The translations under genes were made by a program, and so were the position numbers. Shown piece after piece: positions 44,174-54,334 of a stretch of DNA of 64,000 nt. The stretch is from Aedes albopictus (taxonomy: Eukaryota; Arthropoda; Insecta; Diptera; Culicidae), in contig NC_085138.1 in the NCBI RefSeq assembly GCF_035046485.1, positions 362,393,238 to 362,457,237 on the forward strand, written 5' to 3'. Numbering within the stretch: position 1 is the first letter of the stretch; every line of letters begins with the position of its first letter. The notes under the pieces were generated by a model, which was not told the DNA's origin, did no database searches, and saw only the letters and a list, made by a program, of their open reading frames with translations.

Positions 44174-45993
44174 GTGGCAAGGGCAAGGAAGAACGAGATC
44201 GCGAAGCGATGGAAGAGCTGTACCGCGCTAAGGACACACGAAAGTTTTGCGAGAAGATGAACCGCTCACGCAGAGGCTTTGTGCCACAAGCCGACATGTG
44301 CCGAGATAATCACGGGAATATTCTCACGAGCGAGCGTGAGGTGGTCGAGAGGTGGCGGCAGCTTTACGATAAGCACCTCAATGGCGACGTTGCAAGTACC
44401 GAAGGTGGCGTAGTAACAGATCTTGGAGTATGTGCACAGGATAAAAGACTTCCGGCCCCTGACCTCCAAGAGATTGAGGAGGAGTTTGGCCGGTTGAAAA
44501 ACAACAAAGCCGCTGGAGCAGATCAACTACCAAGCGAGCTTCTAAAATACGGTGGAGAAACACTGGTGAGAGCACTACATTGGGTCATTACCAAGATTTG
44601 GGAGGAGGAAGTATTACCGGAGGAATGGATGGAAGGTATCGTGTGTCCCATCTACAAAAACGGCGACAAGTTGGATTGCGGGAACTACCGCGCGATCACA
44701 CTACTGAGCGCTGCCTGCAAGATACTCTCTCAAATTTTATGCCGCCGTCTATCACCGATTGCAAGAGAGTTCGTGGGGCAATATTATGCTGGATTTATGG
44801 GTGAACGCGCTATAACGGACCAGATGTTCGCCATCCGCCAGGTGTTGCAGAAATGCCGCGAATACAACGTGCCCACACATCACTTGTTCATCGATTTCAA
44901 ATCGGCGTATGATATAATCGATCGAGAACAGCTATTTCAGATTATGCACGAATACGGATTCCCGGATAAACTGATACGATTGATCAAGGCGACGATGGAT
45001 CGAGTGATGTGCGTAGTTCGAGTATCAGGGACACTCTCGAGTCCCTTCGAATCTCGCAGAGGGTTACGGCAAGGTGATGGACTTTCATGCTTGCTGTTCA
45101 ACATTGCTTTAGAGGGTGTAATAAGGAGAGCGGGGATAAACACGAATGGGACGATTTTCACGAAGTCCGTTCAGCTGCTTGGTTTCGCCGACGATATTGA
45201 TATTATTGCTCGTAAATTTGAGACGATGGCGGAAACGTACATCCGACTAAAGAGTGAAGCCAGGCGAATCGGATTAGTCATTAATGTGTCGAAGACAAAG
45301 TACATGATGGCAAAGGGCTCCAGGGAGGAATCACCGCGCCCGCCACCCCGAATTTATATCGACGGTGATGAAATCGAGGCGGTTGCAGAATTCGTGTACT
45401 TGGACTCACTGGTGACCGACGACAACGACACCAGCAGAGAAATTCAGAGGCGCATTGTGGCAGGAAATCGTTCTTACTTTGGACTTCGCAGAACAGTACG
45501 ATCGAATAAGGTTCGCCGTAACACGAAGTTAACCATCTACAAAACGATGATTAGACCGGTCGTCCTCTATGGGCACGAAACATGGACCCTACGTGCAGAG
45601 GACCAACGCGCCCTTGGAGTTTTCGAACGGAAGGTGCTGCGTACCATCTATGGCGGAATGCAGATGGAAGACGGGACTTGGAGTAGGCGAATGAACCACG
45701 AGCTGCATCAGCTGCTGGGAGAACCAACCATCGTCCATACCGCGAAAATCGGGAGGCTACGGTGGGCGGGTCACGTCATCAGGATGTCGGATAGCAACCC
45801 GACTAAAATGGTTCTCGAGAGTCATCCGACCGGTACAAGAAGACGTGGAGCGCAGCGAGCTAGGTGGGTCGACCAAGTGGAGGACGATCTGCGGACCCTA
45901 CGCAGAGTGCGGAACTGGAGACAAACAGCCATGGACCGAGTGGAATGGAGGCGGCTACTATGTACAGCAGAGGCCACCCCGGCCTTAGCCTGA
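44152..45993 (+). CDS. RTE-clade LINE reverse transcriptase, 5'-truncated but uninterrupted
   Basis: This is a 613-codon open frame. RTE-derived sequence starts near 44174, while the first ATG and about seven codons come from the adjoining MITE. It begins in the linker after the endonuclease (KEERDREAMEELYRAK) and contains the whole reverse-transcriptase domain: NNKAAGADQLPSELLKYG, NYRAITLLSAACKILS, FIDFKSAYD at residues 246-254, GLRQGDGLSCLLFN and the active-site FADD at 345-348. The C-terminal region includes TIYKTMIRPVVLYG, RWAGHVIRMSD and RARWVDQVEDDLRTLR. By clade knowledge these enzymes copy element RNA at a nicked target. Without an endonuclease this copy cannot mobilise itself. The lack of stops suggests recent arrival. 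JAM1-like is a guess from clade and host. Confidence 0.9.
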   Translation: MTKNVTGGGKGKEERDREAMEELYRAKDTRKFCEKMNRSRRGFVPQADMCRDNHGNILTSEREVVERWRQLYDKHLNGDVASTEGGVVTDLGVCAQDKRLPAPDLQEIEEEFGRLKNNKAAGADQLPSELLKYGGETLVRALHWVITKIWEEEVLPEEWMEGIVCPIYKNGDKLDCGNYRAITLLSAACKILSQILCRRLSPIAREFVGQYYAGFMGERAITDQMFAIRQVLQKCREYNVPTHHLFIDFKSAYDIIDREQLFQIMHEYGFPDKLIRLIKATMDRVMCVVRVSGTLSSPFESRRGLRQGDGLSCLLFNIALEGVIRRAGINTNGTIFTKSVQLLGFADDIDIIARKFETMAETYIRLKSEARRIGLVINVSKTKYMMAKGSREESPRPPPRIYIDGDEIEAVAEFVYLDSLVTDDNDTSREIQRRIVAGNRSYFGLRRTVRSNKVRRNTKLTIYKTMIRPVVLYGHETWTLRAEDQRALGVFERKVLRTIYGGMQMEDGTWSRRMNHELHQLLGEPTIVHTAKIGRLRWAGHVIRMSDSNPTKMVLESHPTGTRRRGAQRARWVDQVEDDLRTLRRVRNWRQTAMDRVEWRRLLCTAEATPALA

Positions 45994-46008
45994 TCGGTAA
46001 GGTAAGTA
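44174..46008 (+). mobile_element. RTE-clade LINE, 5'-truncated copy
   Basis: It runs from the endonuclease-RT linker to the 3' end GGCCTTAGCCTGATCGGTAA + GGTAAG, the short GGTAA-repeat tail typical of RTE elements. The 5' junction is the decayed end of a MITE at 44173. No target duplication is identified. Confidence 0.88.
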
Positions 46009-46233
46009 TGGGGTGCCAAGGTCTGTTGCTGAAGGAAATTCTTATTAGGTTCTGGCAGATTCATCTACGGAAATGATTGACAATTTTCTATTTGCCTTGA
46101 TTGCTCGTAAGGTGTTCAGCTGATGGCCATGTAAGCAATTAAGAGGAAATGGAGACGCTTGGTTCTGAAAATGTCATTTTGACATATCTAGATTCAACCA
46201 CATCCTGCTCATTTTAGAAGCTCAACCTGAGTA

Positions 46234-46446
46234 GGGTCTGCGACCATTTGGACAGGAGCACCTATTTTTGGGCACTTGCTGCTATAACTAAGTCAATTTC
46301 AAACCGATTGAATTGATTTTTTTAATATTGCTAGATACTGTGCGTATCTGATCGTTTTCAAAAATCAAGTCAATCGGTTAAAAATTGACTGAGTTAAAGC
46401 AGCAAGTGCCCAAAATAGGTGCTCCTGCCCAAATGGTCCCAGACCC
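46234..46446. mobile_element. 213-bp TA-flanked foldback MITE
   Basis: The ends are GGGTCTGCGACCATTTGGAC and its near complement ending TTTGGTCCCAGACCC-like sequence. The arms are complementary through AGGAGCACCTATTTTTGGGC and CTTGCTGCT. TA flanks both sides (46232-46233, 46447-46448). The inner sequence is related to the MITE at 23541-23739. Confidence 0.9.
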
Positions 46447-46582
46447 TATATGGTATCTGAAAAACATGTGCGGCTAGACCAGTTCTACAAGAAATTCTAC
46501 AGCGTCTACATGTATTTTATTCTGATTCTACTACAGGCGTACGTCGATAGTACGTACCCTCGTTAGTGCGTACCCTCGATAG

Positions 46583-47202
46583 CAGTGTTGGTAAAAACTC
46601 AAATTCTCAAATCTCATGGTTGAGTTGTTTCACGCGCGATTCTTGACTCGCCCAACTCACCGCCGAAAAAATCATGCACGAGTTGACTCATGAGTTTACT
46701 CATAGCTTTATTTCTTGGTGTTCTTGATATTTACATCAAAGTTTTTACGATAGTATGATAGAACAAAAGCAAATCTAGCGTACAACAACATTGAATGCCG
46801 TTTAAATTGATTTGAATTCGTTTTACAAGCAAACGAGATTTCGACGCTTGACTCGTGAGAGCGAGATTTTGCATGAAATGTGGAGCCTCGTAGCCGTGCG
46901 GTTAGGGTCACCAAGCTTATAATCGCACCATGCTATGGGGTGAGGGTTCGATTCCCGCTTCGGGCGTTGAAACTTTTCGTGAGAATAGTTTCTTCCCCGT
47001 TTCCACTGGTGCATGCTCCGTTGTCCGTTGTCTAATGTTAAGTTTAAAACAGTCTGTACAGCCGAAAGCTGAAGACGTTGTCCGTGTCTTTTTTTTTTTT
47101 TTTAAATTCTCGCGCATGAGAAAACGATTCAGAATCGCGTGCGAGTGTGCTCACGCAGGAGCGGTTCATGAGCAAGCTTTGAGTGTGAGTTAACCAACAC
47201 TG
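46583..47202. mobile_element. 620-bp hAT-type MITE with perfect 8-bp duplication
   Basis: The ends are CAGTGTTGGTAAAAACTCAA and GTGAGTTAACCAACACTG. The 8-bp duplication CTCGATAG lies at 46575-46582 and 47203-47210. Both end sequence (CAGTGTTGG) and duplication length fit hAT. It is inserted in a subterminal repeat of the Tigger-like element and carries a SINE. Confidence 0.93.
46883..47102 (+). mobile_element. tRNA-derived SINE (family D) nested in the hAT-type MITE
   Basis: The head GAGCCTCGTAGCCGTGCGGT + TAGGG looks like a class II tRNA A box. GGGTTCGATTCCCGCTTCGG is a canonical B box. The element runs to a T run at 47089-47102. Family relationships are unknown. Confidence 0.7.
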
Positions 47203-48119
47203 CTCGATAGTACGTACATTTTGCCTCGATAGTACGTACACCAAAATTTAGTTATTTTTTAATCTACAAAAATGGGTTCGAATCATTAGTAAACGTATAG
47301 CAGAGACTCCGATACCATGAATTTGTGTTATGCAGATTCCTATAACACGGATTATCAGTCCATGGTTTCTCAAACTGTGGGTCGCCGAAAGCACGTCAAC
47401 TGACAAAAGGGGGTCGCACACATAAAAAGTTTGGGAATTTATAGGCAGTTTCAAAATGTAGCGAAATGGAAGACATGAACGAATAAGTTTGATGTAATGA
47501 TTGCAGTATTCTTCGCTTTACAGAGATATTTTCTGCCAGTCATAATATCTGGCATCATCATTCTGGCGTTACATCCCAGCTGGGGTGGACTGCTTCTCAG
47601 CTTAGTGGTCAATAAGTACTTGGACAGTAATTAACTAGACGTTTTCTTCACCAATAGAACGTTGTGATAAAATAAAATGACACATGATGGTTCTATTTTG
47701 TGTGGTAATAAAAAAAAACTAAATTTCTCGGCGAAGATTGCTCTCCAAAACATGAATCAAACCCATCAAGTTACTTATCCAAACCATTGATTTCAGTTCA
47801 CTTACTTGCTGTTTTTTTTTCGTTTTCCAACAATTAACGTTTTTTTTGCGATACGTATAAAATATTTGACAGTTTTCCATGAGTTCGGAAATTTAAACAA
47901 CTTTGAGTGCCGTAGGGCACTGCAAGCCGCGGTTGCTAAGGAAAATGTTCTTAGTTTTTGACGTTTCGTGGCTTTGTTGTTTACGATTCGGACTTAAAAA
48001 AAAATCGTCAGCTCTCGCATAAGAAAAAATTCGCCAGCTTAACATGAGTGGTTGGGTTTAATTCAAAATGGGGATATGTGTGCGTGTGCTGTTTTATAAG
48101 TTGATGGTGGCTTGGTGGC

Positions 48120-49230
48120 TCACCTCATGGAGTTCCTTCTGGGATTCCACAAGAATTCCATCCGGGACTCCCCTCGAGATTTGTCCACAATTTTTTCCGG
48201 GAGGAATCCCGGAAGGAATTTCCGAAAGAATCCTGGAAATATCCCAGAAAGTTTACCTGGTAAAATTATTGTAGGAATCCCAGAAGGAATACTTAAATCA
48301 GAAGTAGCTCCCAAAAAAACCGGAAGAAGTTCCTGGAGGTATCTCAGAGAAGCTTTTAGAGGAATACTGAATGAAGTTCTTGTCAGGGATCTTGTAGGAT
48401 TTTTGGAAGGGTTTTAGAAGGAATTCCTGAAGAATTACCAGAAGATATTCCGGGAAGAATCTCGTATGAAATGCCAGGAATAAATCCTTACGGATTGTTG
48501 CAAGGAGTTTTTGAAGGAATCTCGGTAAGAATTTCTGATACAATTTCCGAAAGAACTCCTAGAGAAATTCTGGGTGAAGTTGCTAGAATTTACAGGAATA
48601 CCGTCTGGAAGCCCAAAAAAATAAATCCAGAGACATCCCGAAAGAAACTGTTCGGAGAATCTCGGATCAAATTCCTGGAGGATTCCGGGGACTTTTTGAC
48701 TAATTCTGGAAGAAATCTCTTGAAGTCCGAACGTAATTAAAAAGGTCAGAAAACATCAAAACATTCAAAAAAAATTCTTTAGCAACCGCGATTGGCATTA
48801 TCCTATAGGCTGTACCAATTCAATTGTTTCTGGGTGTACCCGAAATGTGGGATTCGGGGAAAGACATTTCGCTTTCTCGCTTGCTTTAGGGATTTCTTCA
48901 AGTTTCTTTCAGTTCCGAAATTCCTCTAAGTGTTGGTTCCGAGATTTCTCCAGGATTTCTGAAGAGATTCCAGGGTCTCTTTCAGAGATTTCTCCAGAGA
49001 TTCCTTCCGAAACTTTACGAAGAATTTCTTCTGTAATACTTTCGGGACTTCAGGATTTCTTCCTGAATACCTCCAGGAATTTCGTTCCGGGATTTCTCCA
49101 TGAATTCATTCCAAGATTCCTCCAGAAATTCATTCCGAGATTCCTACAGGATTCATCAAATATTTTTTCCTTGAATTCCTGCAAGAATTCCGTGATTCCT
49201 CCAAGACCTCCGGGATACCTCTAGGAATCC
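48120..49230. repeat. GGAATTCC-type degenerate repeat block inside the Tigger-like element
   Basis: Alternating GGAATCCCGGAAGGAATTTC (left half) and GATTTCTCCAGGATTTC (right half) words give the block itself a loose inverted symmetry about 48750. Open frames here (up to 125 codons) are low complexity and not called. Confidence 0.65.
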
Positions 49231-49662
49231 CTTCTCGTAAAAAAAATAAACTCTTGGCAATAAATATTGCAAGAGAAAATAATTCTAGAATGTTTCTATA
49301 ACAAGATATAACCGATCTAGATGGATTTAATTATATCTAGACCAGTTTCGATGGTTCTAAAAGATAATTCAAATAAAATCAATATAAGTTCCCAGAGACG
49401 AGATGCCTCTACGAAGCGTCCCCAAAGCACAAGAAGATTTTTCCAATAAAGATAGGACACTAAACAAGCAAAATTACGTAATTAATAATCGGATCCTTAG
49501 GCCACATGTATTTTTTTGGCAATCCTGACGTTCTAGAAATAACATTCTTTGATTTGAAAATGAAATTTGAAATAAAAATTTGTGATTCGATAGTACGTAC
49601 GTTTCGATAGTACGTACACTAAACGAAGCGGTGGTGTACGTATTATCGAGGTATGCCTGTAT

Positions 49663-49829
49663 GGGACTGTTCATAAACCACGTAGACCAACATTTGACCA
49701 TCTCAGACCCCCCCTCCCCCCTCGTAGACTTTTGTCCATACAAAAATTTTAAAATTTGTATGAAGCGTAGACTTTGGCCAGACCCCCCCCCCTCCCCCCA
49801 AAAAGTCTACGTGGTTTATGAACGGCCCC
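49663..49829. mobile_element. 167-bp MITE with TAT duplication
   Basis: Ends GGGACTGTTCATAAACCACG and CGTGGTTTATGAACGGCCCC are inverted repeats, continuing through TAGAC/GTCTA. TAT lies on both sides (49660-49662, 49830-49832). C-rich runs flank a central AAAATTTTAAAATTT core. It sits immediately beside the right end of the Tigger-like element. Confidence 0.88.
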
Positions 49830-49832
49830 TAT

Positions 49833-50154
49833 ATAGAACTGGTTGCTTTTGTGTTGCTCCAAGTTTCTGAGTACGTTACAGCATAGGCTACCCAGCTAAC
49901 ACAAAGTCTTATATGATGTTGAATAGGATGCCGAAGTGAAGGCCATGTGCGTACCTGCCAGTTAATGAAGGTTTTAAGTTTCACTCATTTGAAACAATTA
50001 ACATAGTCAAAATACATTTCCAATAAAAGTTTACCATACTGGGCTGGAAAAAAATATGCTAATATAACTTTATGTGATTTGTGATTTGTTGTTTGACATT
50101 TTTACGATTTGAGACGAACACGGGCCATTTCGCAGGGCATAATTTGTCGCGGGA
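49833..50154. other. Remainder of family C SINE region, no gene
   Basis: 49833-49870 continues the family C SINE body (ATAGAACTGGTTGC). 49890-50060 begins CCCAGCTAACACAAAGTC and may be another MITE with unclear right end. Confidence 0.45.
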
Positions 50155-50285
50155 CGTCTGGTCACTTTAGCATATGCTCAACTGTCGAAAAATTGCAAGT
50201 GCCGGGGCTGGAATCTAACCCATGACCATCCACTAAAGAAGTGAACGTGTGACCACTGTGCCACGGGCCCGGGTCTACGGGGCCC
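50155..50285 (-). mobile_element. tRNA-like head of a family C SINE
   Basis: On the minus strand: GGCCCGTGGCACAGTGGTCA (A-box region), GGGTTAGATTCCAGCCCCGG (B box), then CAATTTTTCGACAG. It matches 29760-29800 in the empty-site copy. Confidence 0.7.
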
Positions 50286-50519
50286 ACAAAAAAAAAATAA
50301 CCGCTGGCCAAGGCGCAAATAGCACTGTTTTTCAATGAAATATTGAGGTTCACTATATTATCAGTTTTATTTGTGCTAGGTATTCAAAAATTTAGAACCA
50401 TACGACCAGTTTTATTCCGGTGGATGTCTGGGTCAGGAGTGGCAAAAGTTGCATATCCTTTCGTTTTAAAAGGCCTTATTAGATGAAATAGAAATGATTT
50501 GATCTGACAAGTGATTAAA

Positions 50520-50566
50520 TTATTATTGTATTATTGTTGTTGTGTTGTTGTTGTTGTTGTTGTCTG
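50520..50566. repeat. (TTG)n/(CAA)n microsatellite
   Basis: Mixed TTA and TTG repeats. On the minus strand this is a CAA-rich tail attached to the truncated RTE 3' fragment. Confidence 0.9.
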
Positions 50567-50809
50567 GCATTCTGTATGCTTCCGGCTTCGGCCACCTTCT
50601 GGATGCTGAGTTCGCCGTGAAGTGCAGCGAGCTCGTGGTTCATCCTTCTCCGCCACTCACCGTTCTCCTGCACACCGCCGAAAATCGTCCTTAGCACGCG
50701 TCGCTCGAAAACTCCGAGTGCTTGCAGGTCCTCCTCGAGAATGGTCTATGTCTCGAGTCCGTAGAGGACCACCGGTCTTATTAGCGTTTTGTACATGGTG
50801 CATTAGTTG
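50567..50809 (-). pseudogene. RTE-clade LINE, 3' fragment left of the LTR element
   Basis: The minus strand encodes YKTLIRPVVLYGLET (followed by a stop), LGVFERRVLRTIFGG and RRMNHELAALHGE, the C-terminal RTE region also seen in the copy at 44152-45993. It continues the RTE pseudogene at 56192-58640, from which it is separated by the inserted LTR retrotransposon. It is truncated into a CAA microsatellite. Confidence 0.85.
50805..50809. repeat. Target-site duplication AGTTG (left)
   Basis: AGTTG directly before the left LTR is repeated at 56192-56196 directly after the right LTR. Five bases fits Ty3/gypsy integration. Confidence 0.92.
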
Positions 50810-50992
50810 TGTGATAATCCAGATCCAGATTATTGGGAAGATTCGTGATTGGAATAATTACCGATTCGGATGATAATCGAGACACTGATTCAATAACACG
50901 TCGTACACTTCCAAACGCAAATTTTATTATGAATTCAAATTACAGAGTAAAGTCACAGCCTACTGCTTGTGATTGATTCTAAGTATAGCACA
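50810..50992 (-). repeat. 3' LTR (183 bp)
   Basis: Minus strand TGTGCTATAC...TTATCACA, with TG/CA ends and an AATAAA within CATAATAAAATT. It is identical to the other LTR except for one base (G here against T in the GATTC(G/T)GATG context on the + strand). Confidence 0.96.
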
Positions 50993-51003
50993 TCTCCCTT
51001 TTT
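50993..51003 (-). other. Polypurine tract
   Basis: AAAAAGGGAGA on the minus strand immediately precedes the 3' LTR. This is the expected plus-strand DNA priming site of an LTR retrotransposon. Confidence 0.85.
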
Positions 51004-51025
51004 ATACAATTCAATGAATTACCAT

Positions 51026-53299
51026 CTACATTACAAAATCTTTATATTTCTCAGGAGTTTTCCGTCCTCTACGCAGTTGTCCTTCACCATCAGCAAACCC
51101 AGGATTCGGAACTTCGTCATCTTCGAGAGGAAACCCAGCAAAGTTTTCTTCTTCATTCATAGAAGTTTTCGTAATTTCATCCATACGTTGTTCTTCCACA
51201 ACTCTTGGTTTATCGTTGATCTTCTTTAAGTGAGCAACGTTCCTTTCGTACGCCACTCCGGTGTCTGTGTCTTCAACAGTTGCTCTGGGGCCAGAACGAT
51301 CCACTACAGTATACTTGGTTCTGTTAAAAGCTGTCGAGAGTTTGTTCTTTGGTGTAAGGTTCCTCATGAGTACCGTATCTCCCTCGTTGATGTCGGAATC
51401 CTTCGCGTGACGTCGAATATCCTCCCTTTCTTTCCCTTTTTGTTTGTTCAAAAAATCTTGATCTCGAAATTCGGAAGATGGTGGAATCGATTCGATATCT
51501 TGGATTGTTGGCAATTTTGATCTGATTGTCCTTCCATAACACAATTCTGTTGGAGTCCTACCAGTGGTAGAGTGCGGTGTTGTGTAGTACATAATAAGAT
51601 AATCTTTCAAGTCTCTTTTCCAGTCTCTGCCTAGTCCATGACTGATTTGCAGTCTCTTTAACAACGAACGGTTTTGTCTTTCAACTAGACCGTTTTCCTG
51701 TGGCCAATATGGAGCTGTGTGATTGAGAGTAATGCCGTGAATTTTACAGTACTCTTCAAATTCCCTTCCAACGAACTGCTTGGCGTTGTCGAGTGTAATA
51801 GTTCTAGGATACCCTAGACGGGTGAAAATCTTACTGAGGCGTTCGACAGTTTCAGATGCAGTAATGCGAATCATAATTTCAACTTCCTTGTACCTACTAT
51901 AGTAATCTATGACTACTAGTAGATACTCACCAGTGGGAAGAGGACCCATGAAGTCGATGGCAATATCAACCCATGGTTTTGTAGGTAGATCTCTTCTACT
52001 CATCGGCACTGGTCGACACGGAAGACCAACTAATTGACAACCTTCACACGCTGTGCAGTATTCCTTAGTTTCTTTGTCCATGGAAGGCCACCATGCTCTA
52101 TCCCGCAGTCGACGCTTCATAACAGATTCTCCAGGATGACCTTCATGTGCCAGCTGGACCATTCGTTCGCGTAGCTTTTTGGGAATTACCAACTTATTGC
52201 CTCGAACCAAAGTGTCTCCGATGAAACCAAGTTCATTTTGAAAAGGCTCGTAATGTTTTGCCAACGAATTTTTCCAGTGTCCTTCTCGAATACACTCTCT
52301 TACGGCGGAAATCTCTGGATCATCTCTGGAAGCTTCCTCGATTTCGCTAACATCTATGGCCACAGATTGTTGTATTGCCAAAACCAAAAACTTGCTATCC
52401 TTTTCAAAATCAGTTGCCTTTTCCGAACAAACCAGTCGAGATAGAGAGTCTGCAATATTTCCGCTTCCTTTACGGTATTTGACGGTAAATCTAAATGACT
52501 GTAGTCTTAAGACCCACCGTTCGATTCTTGCACAAGGTGTTGATGAGGGGCTGAATATTACTTCAAGTGGTTTGTGATCTGTTTCCAATTCAAACTCTCT
52601 ACCGATCAAATATTCGGAAAATTTTTCAACTGCCCATACCAATGCCAATGCCTCTTTTTCGGTTTGGCAATACCGTTTTTCAGTGACTGTTAGGCTCTTA
52701 CTGGCGTAACTGATTATGCGGGGACAATCGTCAGAATCATCTGCAAATTGTACAAGAACTGCACCTAATGCGACTGGCGAGGCATCAGCTATAACCCGGG
52801 TACGGAAACAATTATCGAAGAAAGCCAGAGTGTGTGCCTGTGATATCAAGTGCTTCAATTTTTCAAAACTTCTTTGATGCTCGTTTGTCCACCTAAATGG
52901 ATTAGCATTGCAAATCAGTTCACGCAACGGTGCGGTAGTGGTAGCCAAGTCAGGAATAAATTTGCCAACGTATGTAACCAAGCCCAGAAAACTTCTTACT
53001 TCGTCTGAAGAACGAGGTTCGCGGAACTTTTGCAAGGCTTGTACTTTTTGTTCAGTCGGTCTTATTCCATCAGATGAAATGACATGCCCCAGGAAATCAA
53101 GCTGTTGCGTCTTAAAGATGCATTTGTCTTGGTTCAACATAATATTGTTCTCCTTCAAGACACAAAGAACTTTGGCCAAAGCAACATTGTGCTCTTCTTC
53201 AGTTTCTCCAAAAACAAATATGTCGTCAATGTAGTTAATGACATTCTCGCATCCCGCTAAGATTTGTTCCATGGTTTTTTTGGAACATTTCTGGGGCAC
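51026..53299 (-). pseudogene. pol: pol, 3' part: RT C-terminal half, RNase H, integrase
   Basis: The frame spans 757 codons. It starts within the RT domain and has the catalytic YIDD (INYIDDIFVFGETEEE). The RNase H motifs DASPVALGAVL and TDHKPLEVIF follow. The integrase has the zinc HHCC region (HEGHPGE, CTACEGC) and a DDE core (DFMGPLP, LDNAKQF, NGLVERQNRS). A C-terminal LMRNLTPKNK...VAHLKKI module and a tail ending EKYKDFVM complete it. It copies and integrates the element DNA. It is not usable here as annotated from its own ATG: its true upstream continues in another frame across an A7 run at 53275-53281, one base longer than the frame requires. Confidence 0.92.
53275..53281 (-). other. 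A7 homopolymer frameshift in RT
   Basis: Upstream RT sequence (HKGLFRYKRL, CAPEMFQK) reads in one frame up to this run and RT sequence after it (TMEQIL) in the next. Six A would keep the frame. It could be a real mutation or a homopolymer sequencing error. Confidence 0.8.
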
Positions 53300-53390
53300 A
53301 AGAAATGCCGAACATCAGCCTTTTATACCTGAACAGTCCTTTATGGCAAATAAATGTCGTGATGTACCGACTTTGCTCAGCTAATTCAAT

Positions 53391-53482
53391 CTATATTTTG
53401 ATAATAAAATTTCAACAGTATTAATGTAATTCAATTTCATTATAAAATACTTAATATGTTTTTTTTAGGTTGTCTAGCTTAC
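53391..53482 (-). other. 92-bp intron-like segment inside the RT domain
   Basis: The donor CAG|GTAAGC follows the codons for ...DAFHQ. The acceptor ATATAG precedes ATT-GAA for IE..., the expected next residues of a Ty3/gypsy RT. The segment is about 80% A+T and contains in-frame stops, so RT is continuous only if it is removed. The boundaries fall exactly where splice consensus predicts. Confidence 0.75.
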
Positions 53483-54331
53483 CTGGTGAAATGCATCTTT
53501 GATGTCCAAACGACTGAAGTATTTAGCAGATTTCAACCGAGGAAGGAAACTTTCAAACGTAGGCATCATGTGATGTTCTCGCATGATAGCCTGGTTAGCA
53601 CGTCGCATGTCCACGCAAAGGCGAAGATCACCATTGTCCTTGACTATTGTTACCAACGGTGAAACCCAGGGTGCTGCTCCAGATACTGGTTCGATGATAT
53701 CCGCCACAAGTAGTTGATTCAGCTTCTCTTCAATTCGACTGAGAAGTGCTATCGATGGGCGCCTGACTCGTTGAGCTATTGGAGTAACATTTCTGTTGAT
53801 TGGAATACTCAGCTGGACATTTTTCATCTTTGGGAAAGGTCTATTCCCAGCCGGAACGATGTTGTTGACGGACAGTCCAACCTTCAAAACACCCAGACGC
53901 TTCGCAGTATCCTTTCCCAACAACGGCTGAGAACCTCCGTCGATGACATAGAAGATCGTTGTTTCCTGACGTTGGTCGGCTTCGTTTCCAATGCTGAATG
54001 TTGTCTCAAGAACGTGTGACACAACTAAAGGCTTTGCTTCACGGCCGTATCCTCGCAAGATCGTGTTCGGGACATGTTTCGGTTTCCAGAAGTTGACCCC
54101 TTGGCTGAGCATGCTTCGCCAAGTGTCGTCGTCGATAAGGTTCTGATTACTACCAGAGTCAATCAACATTCTGATCAGTACACCCCCGACATCGACCCAA
54201 AGAAATTCATCGCCATCTCCAATGTTGCAAATAAAATTTGAACTGGACTCGCACTCCATAGACGTTATTGCTCTCACATTGTCTGTCTTCATCTTCTTAC
54301 CAGTTTGATATGGTGTTGGGCCATCATACTT
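53483..54331 (-). pseudogene. pol: pol, 5' part: protease and RT N-terminal half
   Basis: Open from about 54331 (KYDGPTPYQTG...) and from ATG at 54292. The aspartic protease signature is LIDSGSNQNLID. RT palm/finger blocks follow: VADIIEPVSGAAPWVSP, GDLRLCVDMRRANQAI and SRLDIKDAFHQ, where the intron-like segment begins. It processes Gag-Pol and contributes the first RT catalytic Asp. A putative acceptor (TTTACTACAG|C at 54333-54334) just upstream suggests that it may be reached by splicing from gag. Confidence 0.88.
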
Positions 54332-54334
54332 GCT

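Larger units (their letters stand above)
46534..49659. mobile_element. 3.1-kb non-autonomous element with Tigger/pogo-like ends
   Basis: The left end CAGGCGTACGTCGATAGTAC and the complement of the right end, CAGGCATACCTCGATAATAC, are inverted repeats flanked by TA on both sides. CAGGCATACCTCG resembles the known Tigger (pogo) terminus. Subterminal copies of TCGATAGTACGTAC occur near both ends. The interior holds an hAT-type MITE, hAT-like scraps (GGTTTCTCAAACTGTGGGTC) and degenerate repeats. No transposase is seen. The flanks match the family C SINE at 29460, which is uninterrupted there. Confidence 0.8.
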
